64,000 bases of DNA from Rhizobium altiplani (GCF_001542405.1 NZ_LNCD01000034.1:1-64000); one strand, 5' to 3'; shown: positions 7,930 through 17,107, counted from the first letter of the stretch. A program made the numbers and translations. Notes: a model not told the origin generated them from the letters alone.

Positions 7930-8402
7930 ACAGAGCGACTGAGTTCCTCCGGCACGGTGATCTGATAGGGTAGGGTCGAGACGTCCCCTTTTGAGGAGCA
8001 TCCGCTTGCCGCTGCCGAGATCGACGCCTTTCCTGTCGATCTGCCTGAGCCAAGACGGGCTGTGGCGGTCGGCGAACCAGAAGAACAGGCGCTTGACCTT
8101 GATACTGCGGCAGTCCTTTTGCAGCAGGTTGAGGCGGCGCGGGCTCAGAGAGCTCCGCCACTCGGCGATCATATCGACGTTGTGGAAGCTCTGCCGGTCG
8201 GGAAGCTCGTCGAACAGCTCCAGGAAAGCGCTCGGGCGTCGAGACCGTCAAGGCGCGCTCGTCCTCACATAGCGCCCGTACTGTCCCCTTGTGCGCAAGC
8301 TGCTGGAATAGCCGTGCGCCTCCATCCAGGCCGCGTCGGCAAGCAGGCCCTCGGCCAGCGTTCTCCCCAATTGGTTCAGCTTCCGGCTTTTCGCTCAGTC
8401 AT
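7926..8402 (-). pseudogene. Decayed AbiEi-family antitoxin-like gene
   Basis: Pieces of a rhizobial AbiEi-type (type IV toxin-antitoxin) protein can be read in different frames on the minus strand. ATG at 8402 gives MTERKAG; after a shift, KLNQLGRTLAEGLLADAAW and AHGYSSSLR; after a deletion, ALTVSTPERF; then ELFDELPDRQSFHNVDMIAEW through SLSPRRL, SIKVKRLFFWFADRH and VDLGSGKRMLLKRGRLDP; and after one more extra base YQITVPEELSRSV and stop. At least three frame breaks and an internal loss make it non-functional. No AbiEii nucleotidyltransferase toxin follows it. The family call rests on recalled sequence and should be confirmed by a profile search. Confidence 0.65.
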
Positions 8403-8739
8403 AAAAATAGCATATGATCAAACGAAGCCAGTTTGAAAAAAGCAGAAAATACTTAGTCTGACTTAGGAAAAATAAAGAGCCGCAAACCAAAAAGGCGAGG
8501 ACTCCAGCGGCAGAGGGTCATAATGCGGAATTAGGTTTCTAGTTCTTCCTTCTGTGGCCATCGATCAGCAGGCTGCTGTGAGCTCTCGGTGGGGCAACGT
8601 CGGCTGGGAATAAGACTGGGACATCATAAGAAGCCTAAATTCCGCATCGACGTCGTGTGTAGCGTCGGAACATCAGCCGCCACAGTGGCGCCACAGATTT
8701 TCGCGGTTATCTTGCATCAAAACAAGCGGATAGCGGACA
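8403..8739. other. Intergenic region, no gene seen
   Basis: 337 bases between the decayed antitoxin-like gene and the L,D-transpeptidase gene. It is AT-richer near 8400-8500 (runs such as GAAAAAAG and GGAAAAATAAAG). I found no convincing coding frame, terminator or known motif. Confidence 0.6.
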
Positions 8740-9327
8740 ATGAAGTTCCTGGTTCTATTTGCAGCAGTGCTTTTGTTTGCGGCCTTTCAGGCCGAGGCGC
8801 AGATTTACGGACCGTATGACGGCTACGGTGACTATGGCGACTACGGCTATTACGATCCGTATGGTCCATATGGACCGCCGCCCGACTATGGCGAGCCGGT
8901 GCCGCAGCGCCAACCCCGAACGGAAAGGCGCGGGACAATCGTCATCGCCACACGCAAGCACACACTTGTCTATACGACGCCTCAAGGTGAACAGCTCGCC
9001 TATCCGATTGCGGTCGGGCGCCAGGGAAAACGATGGTACGGCACGACGCATGTCACGTCGAAGCGCAAATATCCCGAGTGGCGACCGACGGCCAGCATGC
9101 GCCAGAAGAATCCGAGACTGCCAATGGTCGTGCGCCCCGGCCCTTCCAATCCGCTCGGTACACGGGCCATTTATCTTGCGGACGGCCTGCTGCGCATCCA
9201 TGGCACCAATGATCCGTCCTCGATCGGCACCAATGCGTCAAGCGGTTGCTTTCGCATGTACCGCGAGGACGTCGAGGAGCTCTACGAGATGGTCCGTCCG
9301 GGAACACGCGTGATCGTCCGGCGGTGA
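8740..9327 (+). CDS. Periplasmic L,D-transpeptidase (YkuD domain)
   Basis: A 195-residue secreted protein with a signal peptide ending AEAQ at about residue 21. It is followed by a Tyr/Gly/Pro-rich low-complexity tract (about 22-55), then a YkuD catalytic domain with IVIATRKHTLVYTT near its start and IHGTN...SSGCFRMYREDV containing the catalytic Cys and its His/Arg partners. Such enzymes make 3-3 peptidoglycan cross-links or attach proteins to the wall. The usual (S/T)HGC is SSGC here, a variant common in proteobacterial short YkuD proteins. Monocistronic, with no obvious partner. Confidence 0.9.
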   Translation: MKFLVLFAAVLLFAAFQAEAQIYGPYDGYGDYGDYGYYDPYGPYGPPPDYGEPVPQRQPRTERRGTIVIATRKHTLVYTTPQGEQLAYPIAVGRQGKRWYGTTHVTSKRKYPEWRPTASMRQKNPRLPMVVRPGPSNPLGTRAIYLADGLLRIHGTNDPSSIGTNASSGCFRMYREDVEELYEMVRPGTRVIVRR

Positions 9328-9470
9328 TATAATAATCGCCCAGTTCGGGTGTCGGCCACACAAAATCTTTCAAGGGTCGCCGTCTGGCGTTTGGACGCGC
9401 CTTGATACGACCGCCAACGCTGGCGTCGACGTCCCGTCATCAAAGCTTCATGCGGCTCTGCCATCACCTC

Positions 9471-10322
9471 ATGACGATGTCGAATCCAAATCCCGCCGAA
9501 ATCCGTCCCGTGTCATCCCGCATCTCCCCGACTGCCTCACCGCGCCTTGCGGCATTGGCGGAAGCCGTTTTCCTTGGAGGCGCGAAAGCACGAACATCGC
9601 TGCGTCGCCGCCTTGATGGCGAATTGGTCGCAAAAGCGCCGAGGGACTATCAGACCGAGATCGACGTTGCCGTCGAGCGCATCATCGTCGATGAGTTGAA
9701 CCGATCCTTTCCCACCTACGCGATCAAAGGCGAAGAAGCAGTCGGCAACCGGAACGCAAAGGTCGGCGTGCCGGTCATCTATATCGATCCCATTGACGGG
9801 ACGACAAATTTCGCCTGGGGCATTCCGCATTTCGGCATGACAATCTCGATCGTCGAGGACGGCGAACTTGTCGCCGGCGTCGTTTACGATGCGATGCTGG
9901 ATGAGCTTTTCAGCACGGAGCTCGGCGGCGGAGCCTATTTGAATGGCGAGCGGATCCGGTGTGTGAGCTCGAAGGGAGTTGAAGACGTGCTCGTAGGGGC
10001 CGGCCTGCCGATTCCCGGACAACTGAAGGCCGTGCCGGAAGACGTGTACTTCAACGCGCTCAAGCGGTTGATGGCCACAACCGCGGGCGTGCGGCGGCTG
10101 GGTTCGGCGGCCTTGTCGATCGCCTATGTCGCCTGTGGTCGCCTGGACGGTTTTTTTGAGGATGGCTTGTCACTGCACGACTACGGCGCCTCCGCCCTGT
10201 TGGTGCGCGAGGCAGGCGGTAGGATCTCGGCGTTTGATGGTGGACCCGTCACCGCGAACGGAGACATCGTTGCCGGCAATCCCGTCCTCCATCCCTGGCT
10301 TGTCAAAGGCTTTCAGGCCTGA
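9471..10322 (+). CDS. Inositol monophosphatase-family sugar/inositol phosphatase
   Basis: A cytoplasmic Mg-dependent phosphomonoesterase of about 284 residues. Family motifs are TEIDVAVE and GEEAVGNRN (metal site Glu near 83), IDPIDGTTNFAWGIPHFG (metal-binding Asp residues, about 106-120), GGGAYLNGERI, and a C-terminal LHDYGASALLVREAGG where the usual Trp before Asp is replaced by His while the metal-ligand Asp is kept. The start is ambiguous: ATGs at 9402, 9471 and 9477, none with a strong ribosome site. It converges with, and overlaps by 10 nt, a GDPD gene, suggesting shared use of phosphodiester-derived phosphates. Substrate not determined. Confidence 0.83.
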   Translation: MTMSNPNPAEIRPVSSRISPTASPRLAALAEAVFLGGAKARTSLRRRLDGELVAKAPRDYQTEIDVAVERIIVDELNRSFPTYAIKGEEAVGNRNAKVGVPVIYIDPIDGTTNFAWGIPHFGMTISIVEDGELVAGVVYDAMLDELFSTELGGGAYLNGERIRCVSSKGVEDVLVGAGLPIPGQLKAVPEDVYFNALKRLMATTAGVRRLGSAALSIAYVACGRLDGFFEDGLSLHDYGASALLVREAGGRISAFDGGPVTANGDIVAGNPVLHPWLVKGFQA

Positions 10323-11164
10323 TCTTCGATCAGAAGCCGTTCCAGCCCGACCGGATCATCCGTCGTGATCTGGTCAGCCTTCAGTTCCAGGAGCCGTTTG
10401 ACCCCCGGCAATGCGGAGGGGACGGCGGAGTTGATCGTATAGGCGTCGACGAGCCGCCCTGCCCCCTGAAATGCGCCGATCAGGTCGTAGCCCGCCTGAT
10501 CCGCAAATAGCACCAGGCGGCGATCGAGATAGATCATTTGCGCGCGCGGCACGGCTCGTAGCGCACCGGCAACAAAACCCACGAAATCGCGTGTTTCCAT
10601 CAGCCGCTCGATGGCGCCATCGTGGCAGGGGTCGTAGCCGATTGCCATGTCAGGCACCGCTTGCGAAAGCCGCTCGACGGCAAGCGAGTCACCGCCTGAA
10701 AGAATGACTGAGTCGGCAACAGGCGAAATAGCCGCCGCGAATGCGGCGATGTCGGCGTCGCGAATGACGTCCGAATTTTCTTTAAGGTCAAGCTGCAATC
10801 CCGCCCTCGGATCCCGGCCGACCTGAGCCAACAGGCGCCCGAGATCTGCAAGCATCATGACCTTGTGTTCGCTCGGCGCCCCGAAAGGATCGCGAAGATG
10901 CAAGCCACGCAGGTAAGCCTCGGATGCGGATCGAACCATCCCGGTGCCGGTTGTCGCGGCATCAAGCGTCTCGTCGTGCAGCACCGCAAAACCATCACCG
11001 GCAAAGCGCATCAGATCGACCTCGACGCTGGCGCCGAGTTCCATGCCTTCCACGATGCGCGCGCCGGTAAAGGAGATGTCGCCGGCAAATCGATGTCCCC
11101 GGTGCCACTTCAGCCAGGTACGATGCCCTGCTCTGTCGATCGCAATTCCACGGCCCTCAAGCAT
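10313..11164 (-). CDS. Glycerophosphodiester phosphodiesterase-family protein
   Basis: A 283-residue GDPD-family hydrolase. Visible motifs are HRGHRFAGD near residue 20, VEVDLM then VLHDETLDAATTGTG (about 45-70), LQLDLKE near 125, and ITTDDPVGLERLL at the C-terminus, the expected TIM-barrel pattern. Family enzymes split phosphodiesters into an alcohol and a phosphomonoester. It lacks the common PENT loop of UgpQ. It overlaps the ABC ATPase gene by 8 nt and is last in a binding-protein ABC operon, so the imported solute is probably a phosphodiester. No signal peptide is seen. The ATG at 11164 was chosen over longer frames running into the ATPase gene. Confidence 0.83.
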   Translation of the reverse strand: MLEGRGIAIDRAGHRTWLKWHRGHRFAGDISFTGARIVEGMELGASVEVDLMRFAGDGFAVLHDETLDAATTGTGMVRSASEAYLRGLHLRDPFGAPSEHKVMMLADLGRLLAQVGRDPRAGLQLDLKENSDVIRDADIAAFAAAISPVADSVILSGGDSLAVERLSQAVPDMAIGYDPCHDGAIERLMETRDFVGFVAGALRAVPRAQMIYLDRRLVLFADQAGYDLIGAFQGAGRLVDAYTINSAVPSALPGVKRLLELKADQITTDDPVGLERLLIEDQA

Positions 11165-12236
11165 GACCAAACACCCGATTGTTCTCCTGTGTCGGGACCG
11201 CGACGGACTCGTGAACGAGCCGGTTGCCTCGGAACGCCCTGAAGGCGGCCGCCACCGGTTCCACCGACGTGCCCATGGTCCAGTCACTGTTGCTTGATGT
11301 CATTGCTTTCATTCTTGTTCCGTCGTTGAGATCGACGTCGACGATCTTGTGGGTGCCAAAATCGATGCTGCGGTGAACGATGCCGGCACCCATCTCCTTC
11401 GCGGCAACAAGTGACAATGCTTCCGGTCGAATCGCAAGTACGATTTCTCCGTCCGCCACGGGAACAGGGAGCGAAAAGGCTGCATGTTGGCTGATGCCAT
11501 TCCTGACCGTGGTGCGAATGAAGTTCATCGAACCGATGAACCCGGCGACAAATTCGGTCTCTGGCTCGCGGTAGATGCGATCGGGCGGCGCGATTTGCTC
11601 GGTGTAGCCATCGCGCAACACGACGATCCGGTCGGCGAGCGCCAACGCTTCATCCTGTCCGTGCGTGACGAAGAGCGTCGTGATGCCAAGCCGCTGCTGG
11701 ATGTCGCGCACCTCCTCACGCAACCGCTCGCGCAAGTGCTGGTCGAGGCTGGCGAAGGGCTCGTCGAGCAGGAGGATCTTGGGTTCGAGCACCAGCGAGC
11801 GGGCCAGCGCCACACGCTGCTGCTGGCCACCGGAAAGCTGCGTGGTGATGCGCCTGCCGTAGTCGGCAAGACCAACGAGCGCCAGCGCCTGTTCGACGCG
11901 CTCTTTTATCTCCGCTTTGGGAAGGCGGCGAAGCTTGAGGCCGAATGCAATATTGTTGAAGACGTCCATATGCGTCCACAGGGCATGGCTTTGGAACACC
12001 ATGCCTGTCGGACGTTTTTCCGGCGGCAGTGACGTAACATCCTTTGCATCTATCAGAATGCTTCCCGCGGTCGGTCGTTCGAAGCCGCCAATCATGCGCA
12101 GCAATGTCGACTTGCCTGATCCGGAGGGACCAAGCAAACAGACCAGTTCACCATCCTCGACATCGAGGGAAACATCGCGGACCGCATAGGTGGCGCCGAA
12201 GCTCTTGGATATCCCTTTTATGGTCAAGCGTGCCAT
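11157..12236 (-). CDS. ABC transporter ATP-binding protein (binding-protein importer)
   Basis: A 359-residue ATPase with Walker A GPSGSGKST near residue 38, Q-loop MVFQSHALWTH, signature LSGGQQQRVALARSL, Walker B ILLLDEP and switch His in VTHGQDEALALADR. A C-terminal TOBE-like extension (about 240-359) is typical of the sugar, iron and polyamine importer class (PotA/UgpC/FbpC). The ATG at 12236 gives the canonical MARLTIKGISKSFG start. It follows two permease genes and a solute-binding protein and overlaps the GDPD gene. UgpC-like transport of glycerophosphodiesters fits the context. Confidence 0.9.
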   Translation of the reverse strand: MARLTIKGISKSFGATYAVRDVSLDVEDGELVCLLGPSGSGKSTLLRMIGGFERPTAGSILIDAKDVTSLPPEKRPTGMVFQSHALWTHMDVFNNIAFGLKLRRLPKAEIKERVEQALALVGLADYGRRITTQLSGGQQQRVALARSLVLEPKILLLDEPFASLDQHLRERLREEVRDIQQRLGITTLFVTHGQDEALALADRIVVLRDGYTEQIAPPDRIYREPETEFVAGFIGSMNFIRTTVRNGISQHAAFSLPVPVADGEIVLAIRPEALSLVAAKEMGAGIVHRSIDFGTHKIVDVDLNDGTRMKAMTSSNSDWTMGTSVEPVAAAFRAFRGNRLVHESVAVPTQENNRVFGHA

Positions 12237-12273
12237 CTGAAGCCCTTCCTGGTGCCATCCGCCGCAATGAACA

Positions 12274-13101
12274 TCATGCTCCCAGCCCCCTTGCGAAGGT
12301 ACCGGTGCCGACCACTCTTCGGGCAAACATCAGTGCGACGAAAGAGGGAACCCACAGCATCACCGATAGGACCGCGCCATACTGAACGACGATCTGGTTG
12401 TTGATGAAGGTGACCATGAGGACCGGCATCGTGCGGATCTGCGGCGCGCCGATCAGCCACGCTCCTTCGGTTTCGTAGAACGTCCCGACAAAGGTCAGCA
12501 GGAGGGCAGCAGCGATCGTTGGCGCTGCCTGCGGAAGGGTAATCGACCAGAAGACACGCAAAGGGGTTGCCCCGGCATCGCGCGCGGCCTCTTCCATTCG
12601 CCGATCGACGTTCTTGAAAGCCGCCACGGGAATCCAGATCATTAGCATCAGCGTTCCGACCAGTTGAATGAGGACGACGCCCCAGAACGTGCTGATCAAT
12701 CCGATCTGAAGAAAGATCCCGGCGATCGCCACCAGAAGCCCGAATTTCGGGAAGGCATGCGACGCCAGGAACGACAGAAAGAGAACGTCCCTGCCCGGGA
12801 ATTTCATACGCGCAAAGGCATAGGCGGCCGGGAGACAGATTACCGCTGAAAGAATGGTCACCGTCGTCGCCAGACGAAGGCTGAGAAAAAGGGCGTCCCA
12901 CACATCCGTTCGCGACAATGTCAGCGACCAGTAGCGCAGTCCGAACTCTTGGGGGATCACAGCCGGGTAGCGCCAGACCTCGCTGAAAGCCCAGGTTCCG
13001 ACGACAACGAGCGGCAAAGCGATGAACAGCGTCAGCAGCAATGCCAGCAAGGCGCCGATCCAATCCATCTCCGCCATGGCAAGCCTTGCGTGCCGCATCA
13101 C
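12274..13101 (-). CDS. ABC transporter inner-membrane permease (second subunit)
   Basis: A 275-residue membrane protein with about six hydrophobic segments. The cytoplasmic coupling motif EEAARDAGATPLRVFWSITLP (about 185-205), in EAA form, contacts the ATPase. The first hydrophobic segment is at about 14-38. It overlaps the first permease gene by 4 nt (13098-13101). Similar permeases serve polyamine, thiamine, iron and glycerol-phosphate importers. Confidence 0.9.
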   Translation of the reverse strand: MMRHARLAMAEMDWIGALLALLLTLFIALPLVVVGTWAFSEVWRYPAVIPQEFGLRYWSLTLSRTDVWDALFLSLRLATTVTILSAVICLPAAYAFARMKFPGRDVLFLSFLASHAFPKFGLLVAIAGIFLQIGLISTFWGVVLIQLVGTLMLMIWIPVAAFKNVDRRMEEAARDAGATPLRVFWSITLPQAAPTIAAALLLTFVGTFYETEGAWLIGAPQIRTMPVLMVTFINNQIVVQYGAVLSVMLWVPSFVALMFARRVVGTGTFARGLGA

Positions 13102-13988
13102 ACGCCTCCCCTGTTGCGGGCGATTGAGCGCACGTAAAGCACTCCGAAGACAAGGCAGAAGCCGAAGGCGATGACAGCCTGCGTCAGAGCGTTGACGGGG
13201 TCGTTCATGTCCGAGAACGTCCGCTGCATGAAGGGCCCCATCATCTCCGGCGATGCCGGCCCGAGAAGATAAGGCAGCGTGAAGGACGAGAAGATGCCGA
13301 GGATTGCGAAAGAAGTGGTGACGAGCAGGGAATTGCCCATCCGCGGCATGATGATCGACAGGAAGACGCGCAGCGGCGAAGCGCCGACGTCCCGCGCGGC
13401 TTCAATGGAGCTCTTCGGAATATTTCCCAGTCCGGCCGTCAGCATGAGGACCGTGAGCGGCAGGTTATCCCAGACGAGACCGATGACCGGCCCCCACGGC
13501 GTCAGGTAGGGCGACGGCAGCTTCGGCAACCCAACGGCATTCAGCAGTACGTCGGCGGCGCCATTCGGACCAATCGTGCGGATCAGCGCGTACGACAGAA
13601 TGATCGAGGGCACGAACATCGGAAAGATGGCAAGCCCTTGCACATAGGCCGAGAGCGACCCGCGGGAAAACCGGAGATAGAGCGCGATCGGCAGGCCGAT
13701 CGCCAGAAGCAGCACTCCGCAAACCAGCGTCGTCCAGAGCGTGATCCAAAGGTTTGCACGACTGTACTGGTCGCTGAAAAAGAACTGGTAGGAGGCGAAG
13801 GATATCGCCGATGCGCCACCCGGCTGCGCGACGAAGATCGTGCTCGCGACCGCCGACAGGAACGGGTAGATGATCAGCCAAGCCAAGAGAAGCACAGGCA
13901 GGGCTACCAAACCAAGCCCCACCCAACCTTGGCTTCTCACCGACGCGGACCATCGCGCCAGCAGCGGAAGTGACATTGACCTGCGCAT
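13098..13988 (-). CDS. ABC transporter inner-membrane permease (first subunit)
   Basis: A 296-residue membrane protein with six or more predicted segments (first at about 20-45) and the EAA loop IEAARDVGASPLRVFLSI near residues 195-212. The ATG at 13988 overlaps the stop of the binding-protein gene by one base (TGATG), a sign of translational coupling; longer in-frame starts reach into that gene and were rejected. It should form a heterodimer with the next permease. Confidence 0.9.
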   Translation of the reverse strand: MRRSMSLPLLARWSASVRSQGWVGLGLVALPVLLLAWLIIYPFLSAVASTIFVAQPGGASAISFASYQFFFSDQYSRANLWITLWTTLVCGVLLLAIGLPIALYLRFSRGSLSAYVQGLAIFPMFVPSIILSYALIRTIGPNGAADVLLNAVGLPKLPSPYLTPWGPVIGLVWDNLPLTVLMLTAGLGNIPKSSIEAARDVGASPLRVFLSIIMPRMGNSLLVTTSFAILGIFSSFTLPYLLGPASPEMMGPFMQRTFSDMNDPVNALTQAVIAFGFCLVFGVLYVRSIARNRGGV

Positions 13989-15133
13989 CAGGTGCGGCTG
14001 ATACCCGGTGCGACGTTGCGATACCAACCGTCGTTGATGGTGGTTTCCCAATCACCGCCCGGGAAGGTGGGGATGGTCGCCGGAATGACATCGGCATACT
14101 TCTGTCGTAGCTCGTCCGAGATGTGCTCCCAGGATACGCCCGGGAAACCGCCGATCTCGGTGATGATCGCTTCCTGCATTTCCTTGGTCAGCAGGAAGGC
14201 GGCGAGCTTCATTGCTGCGTCCGTGTTGGCACCGTTCGAGAACACGGTCATGCGGGAGAAGCCGCCGCACAATGCGAGATCGCCCAGCTGAACGAGACCG
14301 GTCGTCTCCGGCAGAACACCTTGCGAGATCGCCTGCAGCACCTGGTCGGACCAGACGGGCGTCATCGTCACGACGCCTTGCGCCAGAAGCTGGATCGACT
14401 GCGTGTTGCCGGCCGTATAGGCGCCCTTCTCGAAAAGGGACGGCGCCAGATCGTTGAGAATCGCCCAGGCCGGCGTTACGGCTTGGTTGGCGTAATCGGC
14501 CGTGAAGTTGTCGATCGTGAACTTCTTCGGGTCACGACCGTTGGCTTCGTGGATGGCGCGGCGAACGAAGTTTCCGCCGGAGCCACCCTTGTCGGGACGA
14601 TTATAGATGAACTGGCCCGGATTGGCCTTGATCCAAGCCGTCAGCTGTTCCCAGCTCCTGGGTGCGTCCTTCGGATCGAGCTTGGTCTTGTCGTAGGCCA
14701 GCAAGACCTGCGAGCCACGATAGGGAAGCGAATACTTGCTGTCGAATGCGAGCGGATTGACGTGGCCGAAGCCTTCGACGTTCTGCGCCGAGAATTCTAC
14801 CCAGAGACCAGCTTCAGCGCCTGTCGGCGGAAGACGTGGATCGAAGCTCTCGAAGAGATCGGCCTGCGGATCCGTCTTCGTCTTGAGCGCTGCCAGAGCG
14901 CGGTCTGCAATCGCGCGCAAACCGGTGTTGTCACCGGCGTCGGTAATCTTCAGGGCCACATCCGGATGAGCCTTTTCGAAGGCGGGGCGGACGATGTTGT
15001 TCCAGAAGTCGATGATATTCGCGTCCGATCCGCTATAGAGATCGATCGTCTTTGTCGCGGCCGATGCCAGGCGTGGCAGCATCAGCATGCCGGCGGCGGC
15101 GGTTGTGGTGACAAGGAAGTCGCGTCTGTTCAT
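13988..15133 (-). CDS. ABC transporter periplasmic substrate-binding protein
   Basis: A 381-residue periplasmic protein of the large iron/polyamine/thiamine-type binding family. The N-terminus MNRRDFLVTTTAAAG has a twin-arginine-like RRDFL motif and a cleavage site near ASAATK. The mature part starts IDLYSGSDANIIDFWNN, and a central stretch reads DLFESFDPRLPPTG. The ATG at 15133 has GAGAGGG upstream. It is first in a five-gene operon (binding protein, two permeases, ATPase, GDPD). The GDPD suggests a phosphodiester ligand such as a glycerophospho-compound, but the ligand cannot be read from the sequence. Confidence 0.87.
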   Translation of the reverse strand: MNRRDFLVTTTAAAGMLMLPRLASAATKTIDLYSGSDANIIDFWNNIVRPAFEKAHPDVALKITDAGDNTGLRAIADRALAALKTKTDPQADLFESFDPRLPPTGAEAGLWVEFSAQNVEGFGHVNPLAFDSKYSLPYRGSQVLLAYDKTKLDPKDAPRSWEQLTAWIKANPGQFIYNRPDKGGSGGNFVRRAIHEANGRDPKKFTIDNFTADYANQAVTPAWAILNDLAPSLFEKGAYTAGNTQSIQLLAQGVVTMTPVWSDQVLQAISQGVLPETTGLVQLGDLALCGGFSRMTVFSNGANTDAAMKLAAFLLTKEMQEAIITEIGGFPGVSWEHISDELRQKYADVIPATIPTFPGGDWETTINDGWYRNVAPGISRT

Positions 15134-15270
15134 AGCCCTCTCCATTGGCTCGCGTGTAGAAGGCCGTGCTACGCCCGGCGCGTCACAGACTCATGACAGC
15201 AGGGCCGATTTAGGAGAAATATTGCACAGCTGCGCAATCCATCTCGTCCCCTTTGGAAAGGGCAGTCATA

Positions 15271-15560
15271 GGAGCCAGCGCGAACAGTGGATGGGGATGC
15301 CTCTCTTGATCTGGCACGCGGAAACGTGTCGGCCGCGCTCGAAGGTTACGGGCAGCGCGGCGTGGTCCGGACCGGGTGACCGGGGACGACGCGATCACGA
15401 CTTTGATCGCCGACTGGAACCGCGACTACGATCCCGCCAAATCCTCCCTGATCCCTGCGTATTGCCGTCGCGATGTCCGGATGCTGAATGAGATTGAACG
15501 GTCACGCGTTCAAGCCGGAAGACGGACCGCGGCATTTCGCGGCCGGGGACAGAGCTCCAA
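15271..15560 (+). pseudogene. Fragment of a TraA-type conjugal relaxase/helicase gene
   Basis: Short collinear pieces resembling the helicase part of rhizobial TraA are readable in successive frames: RSQREQWM, then DASLDLARGNVSAALEGY, then DDAITTLIADWNRDYDPAKSS to RRDVRMLNEI, then HAFKPEDGPRHFAAGD. Three frame changes separate them, and both ends of the about 1,100-residue protein are absent. It points to past presence of conjugative plasmid DNA here. The flanks, 15134-15270 and 15561-15677, hold nothing else I recognise. Confidence 0.7.
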
Positions 15561-15677
15561 GTCATCGACAACATACGGTCGTTGGCACCGAGTACGAGGT
15601 AGTTGCCGCGCTCTATGCGATGCATGAGCAAAAGGTGGTAGAACTCCTCGACGGGAATCGTTTGAGGGTCCTATGAG

Positions 15678-16217
15678 ATGCGACCGCATGCAATGGTAAG
15701 GCTGATCGAGTTCGGGCGTGAGCATTTCCCAACGGTCGCCAGTTGGCTTCGCAGCGAGCGCGACCTGGTGCAATGGGGCGGGCCTGATCTGACCTATCCA
15801 CTAAGCGACCATCAACTTGAGCAGATGGTAGAGGAAGGGCAAACAACACCACCATCACGGCTGTGTTGGATGGCGGTTGACGTTGCTCAAACCTTGGTGG
15901 GCCATGTCCAGCTTGCTCTCGACTGGAAGAATGGCGTCGCGCGGGTGGCTCGGGTCATAATTGCGCCTGAGGTTCGCGGAAGGGGGCATGCGTCCGCTCT
16001 ATTGGAGTCGGTGGTGAAGCAAGCTTTCTCCTACGACGAGATCGAGAGAACTGAACTCAACGTGTATAGCTGGAACACGGCAGCTGTCCGAACCTACAAC
16101 AAAGTCGGCTTTTCTCATGAGGGAGTGAGGCGGTCATCCGTCCGGGTTGGCGATGAGAGGTGGGACACGGCAGTCATGGGCATATTGCGGCCCGAGTGGG
16201 AAGCGAGGCGATTATGA
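15678..16217 (+). CDS. GNAT-family N-acetyltransferase
   Basis: A 179-residue acetyl-CoA-dependent acyltransferase of RimJ/RimL type. The acetyl-CoA binding motif is seen as VIIAPEVRGRGHASALLESVV (about 96-116), split here by the usual R-x-x-G-x-G/A loop, followed by ELNVYSWNTAAVRTYNKVGFSHEGVRR in two parts, the standard C-terminal GNAT pattern. It could start at the ATG at 15678 or at 15693. It is alone within a run of remnants and appears intact; substrate unknown. Confidence 0.8.
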   Translation: MRPHAMVRLIEFGREHFPTVASWLRSERDLVQWGGPDLTYPLSDHQLEQMVEEGQTTPPSRLCWMAVDVAQTLVGHVQLALDWKNGVARVARVIIAPEVRGRGHASALLESVVKQAFSYDEIERTELNVYSWNTAAVRTYNKVGFSHEGVRRSSVRVGDERWDTAVMGILRPEWEARRL

Positions 16218-16348
16218 CAGGAGTCCCTGCGGTATCGATCACTGGACAAGGTTCGGTGGCGGTGGGCTGCGCTCGATGGATCGTAGTTGTAGATCCTATG
16301 CAAGCTCGCCGCGGAGCTCGATAGTTCGCCTCCCCTTTTCCATGGAGG

Positions 16349-17026
16349 ATGATCATGAGCGCTGTAGGTTTCAACGATTGCTATATCGCCCTTGAACTCA
16401 GCCACCGAACTTGGCTGATCGGCTACCTTCTGCCTGGCTCAGACAAGGTGCAGACGACCTCAGTTGCCGGCGGCAACGCCGAGGCTCTCGTGTTGGCTCT
16501 TTTGAGAATTCAAAGCACCATAGAGCGCTCTCCGGCCGGATGTGCCGCGGGGCCGCTGCGGGTTTGTTTCGAGGCCGGCTATGATGGTTTTTGGCTTGCC
16601 CGTTTTCTCCTCAACCGCGGCATCGATACAACCGTCGTCGAAGCAATGGTGTTCACTCTGAAGGCTTATCTGCTCGGAGACAGGTGGTTTGCCGCCCGTG
16701 CGGCTACAACTGTCGACGAAGAGGACGCCAAAAGCCTGTCCCGAGAACGCACCCAGTTGAAGAAGGAGCGCACGCACCACGTCAATCGCATCCGCGCATT
16801 GTTGGTACTCCACGGCGTTCGATCGGTTGCCGGTCTTTGGGGAGGGCGCTGGAGGGAAGCGCTTTCAAATATCCGAACTGGCGACGGCAGGGAGCTCGGT
16901 CGTTTCATCCTCCGTGAGCTTTGCCGCCAGTTCGAACGGCTTGACCTCGTGCACTCGCAGCTCAAGGCTCTGGCTTTCCCCAGCAAGCCCCTCTCTGGCG
17001 TCTCTTCGCAAAACTTTGGCACCTAA
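16349..17026 (+). mobile_element. Truncated IS110-family transposase
   Basis: A 225-residue remnant of an IS110/IS1111-type transposase. It keeps RVCFEAGYDGFWLARFLLNRGIDT (here in two parts) and EEDAKSLSRERTQLKKERTHHVNRIRALLVLHG, but a central segment of the DEDD catalytic domain is missing between GIDTTVVE and VDEEDAK, and the protein stops before the C-terminal Ser-containing domain. It is therefore probably inactive. No terminal inverted repeats are seen; the family often lacks them. Confidence 0.8.
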
Positions 17027-17107
17027 GCGCAAGTGTAGCGCATGTAGCTACCCCATCTTGCGATGCGACAGCCGTCACGATCAGTCGCGGAGCGCTTTGG
17101 AAGGCAG

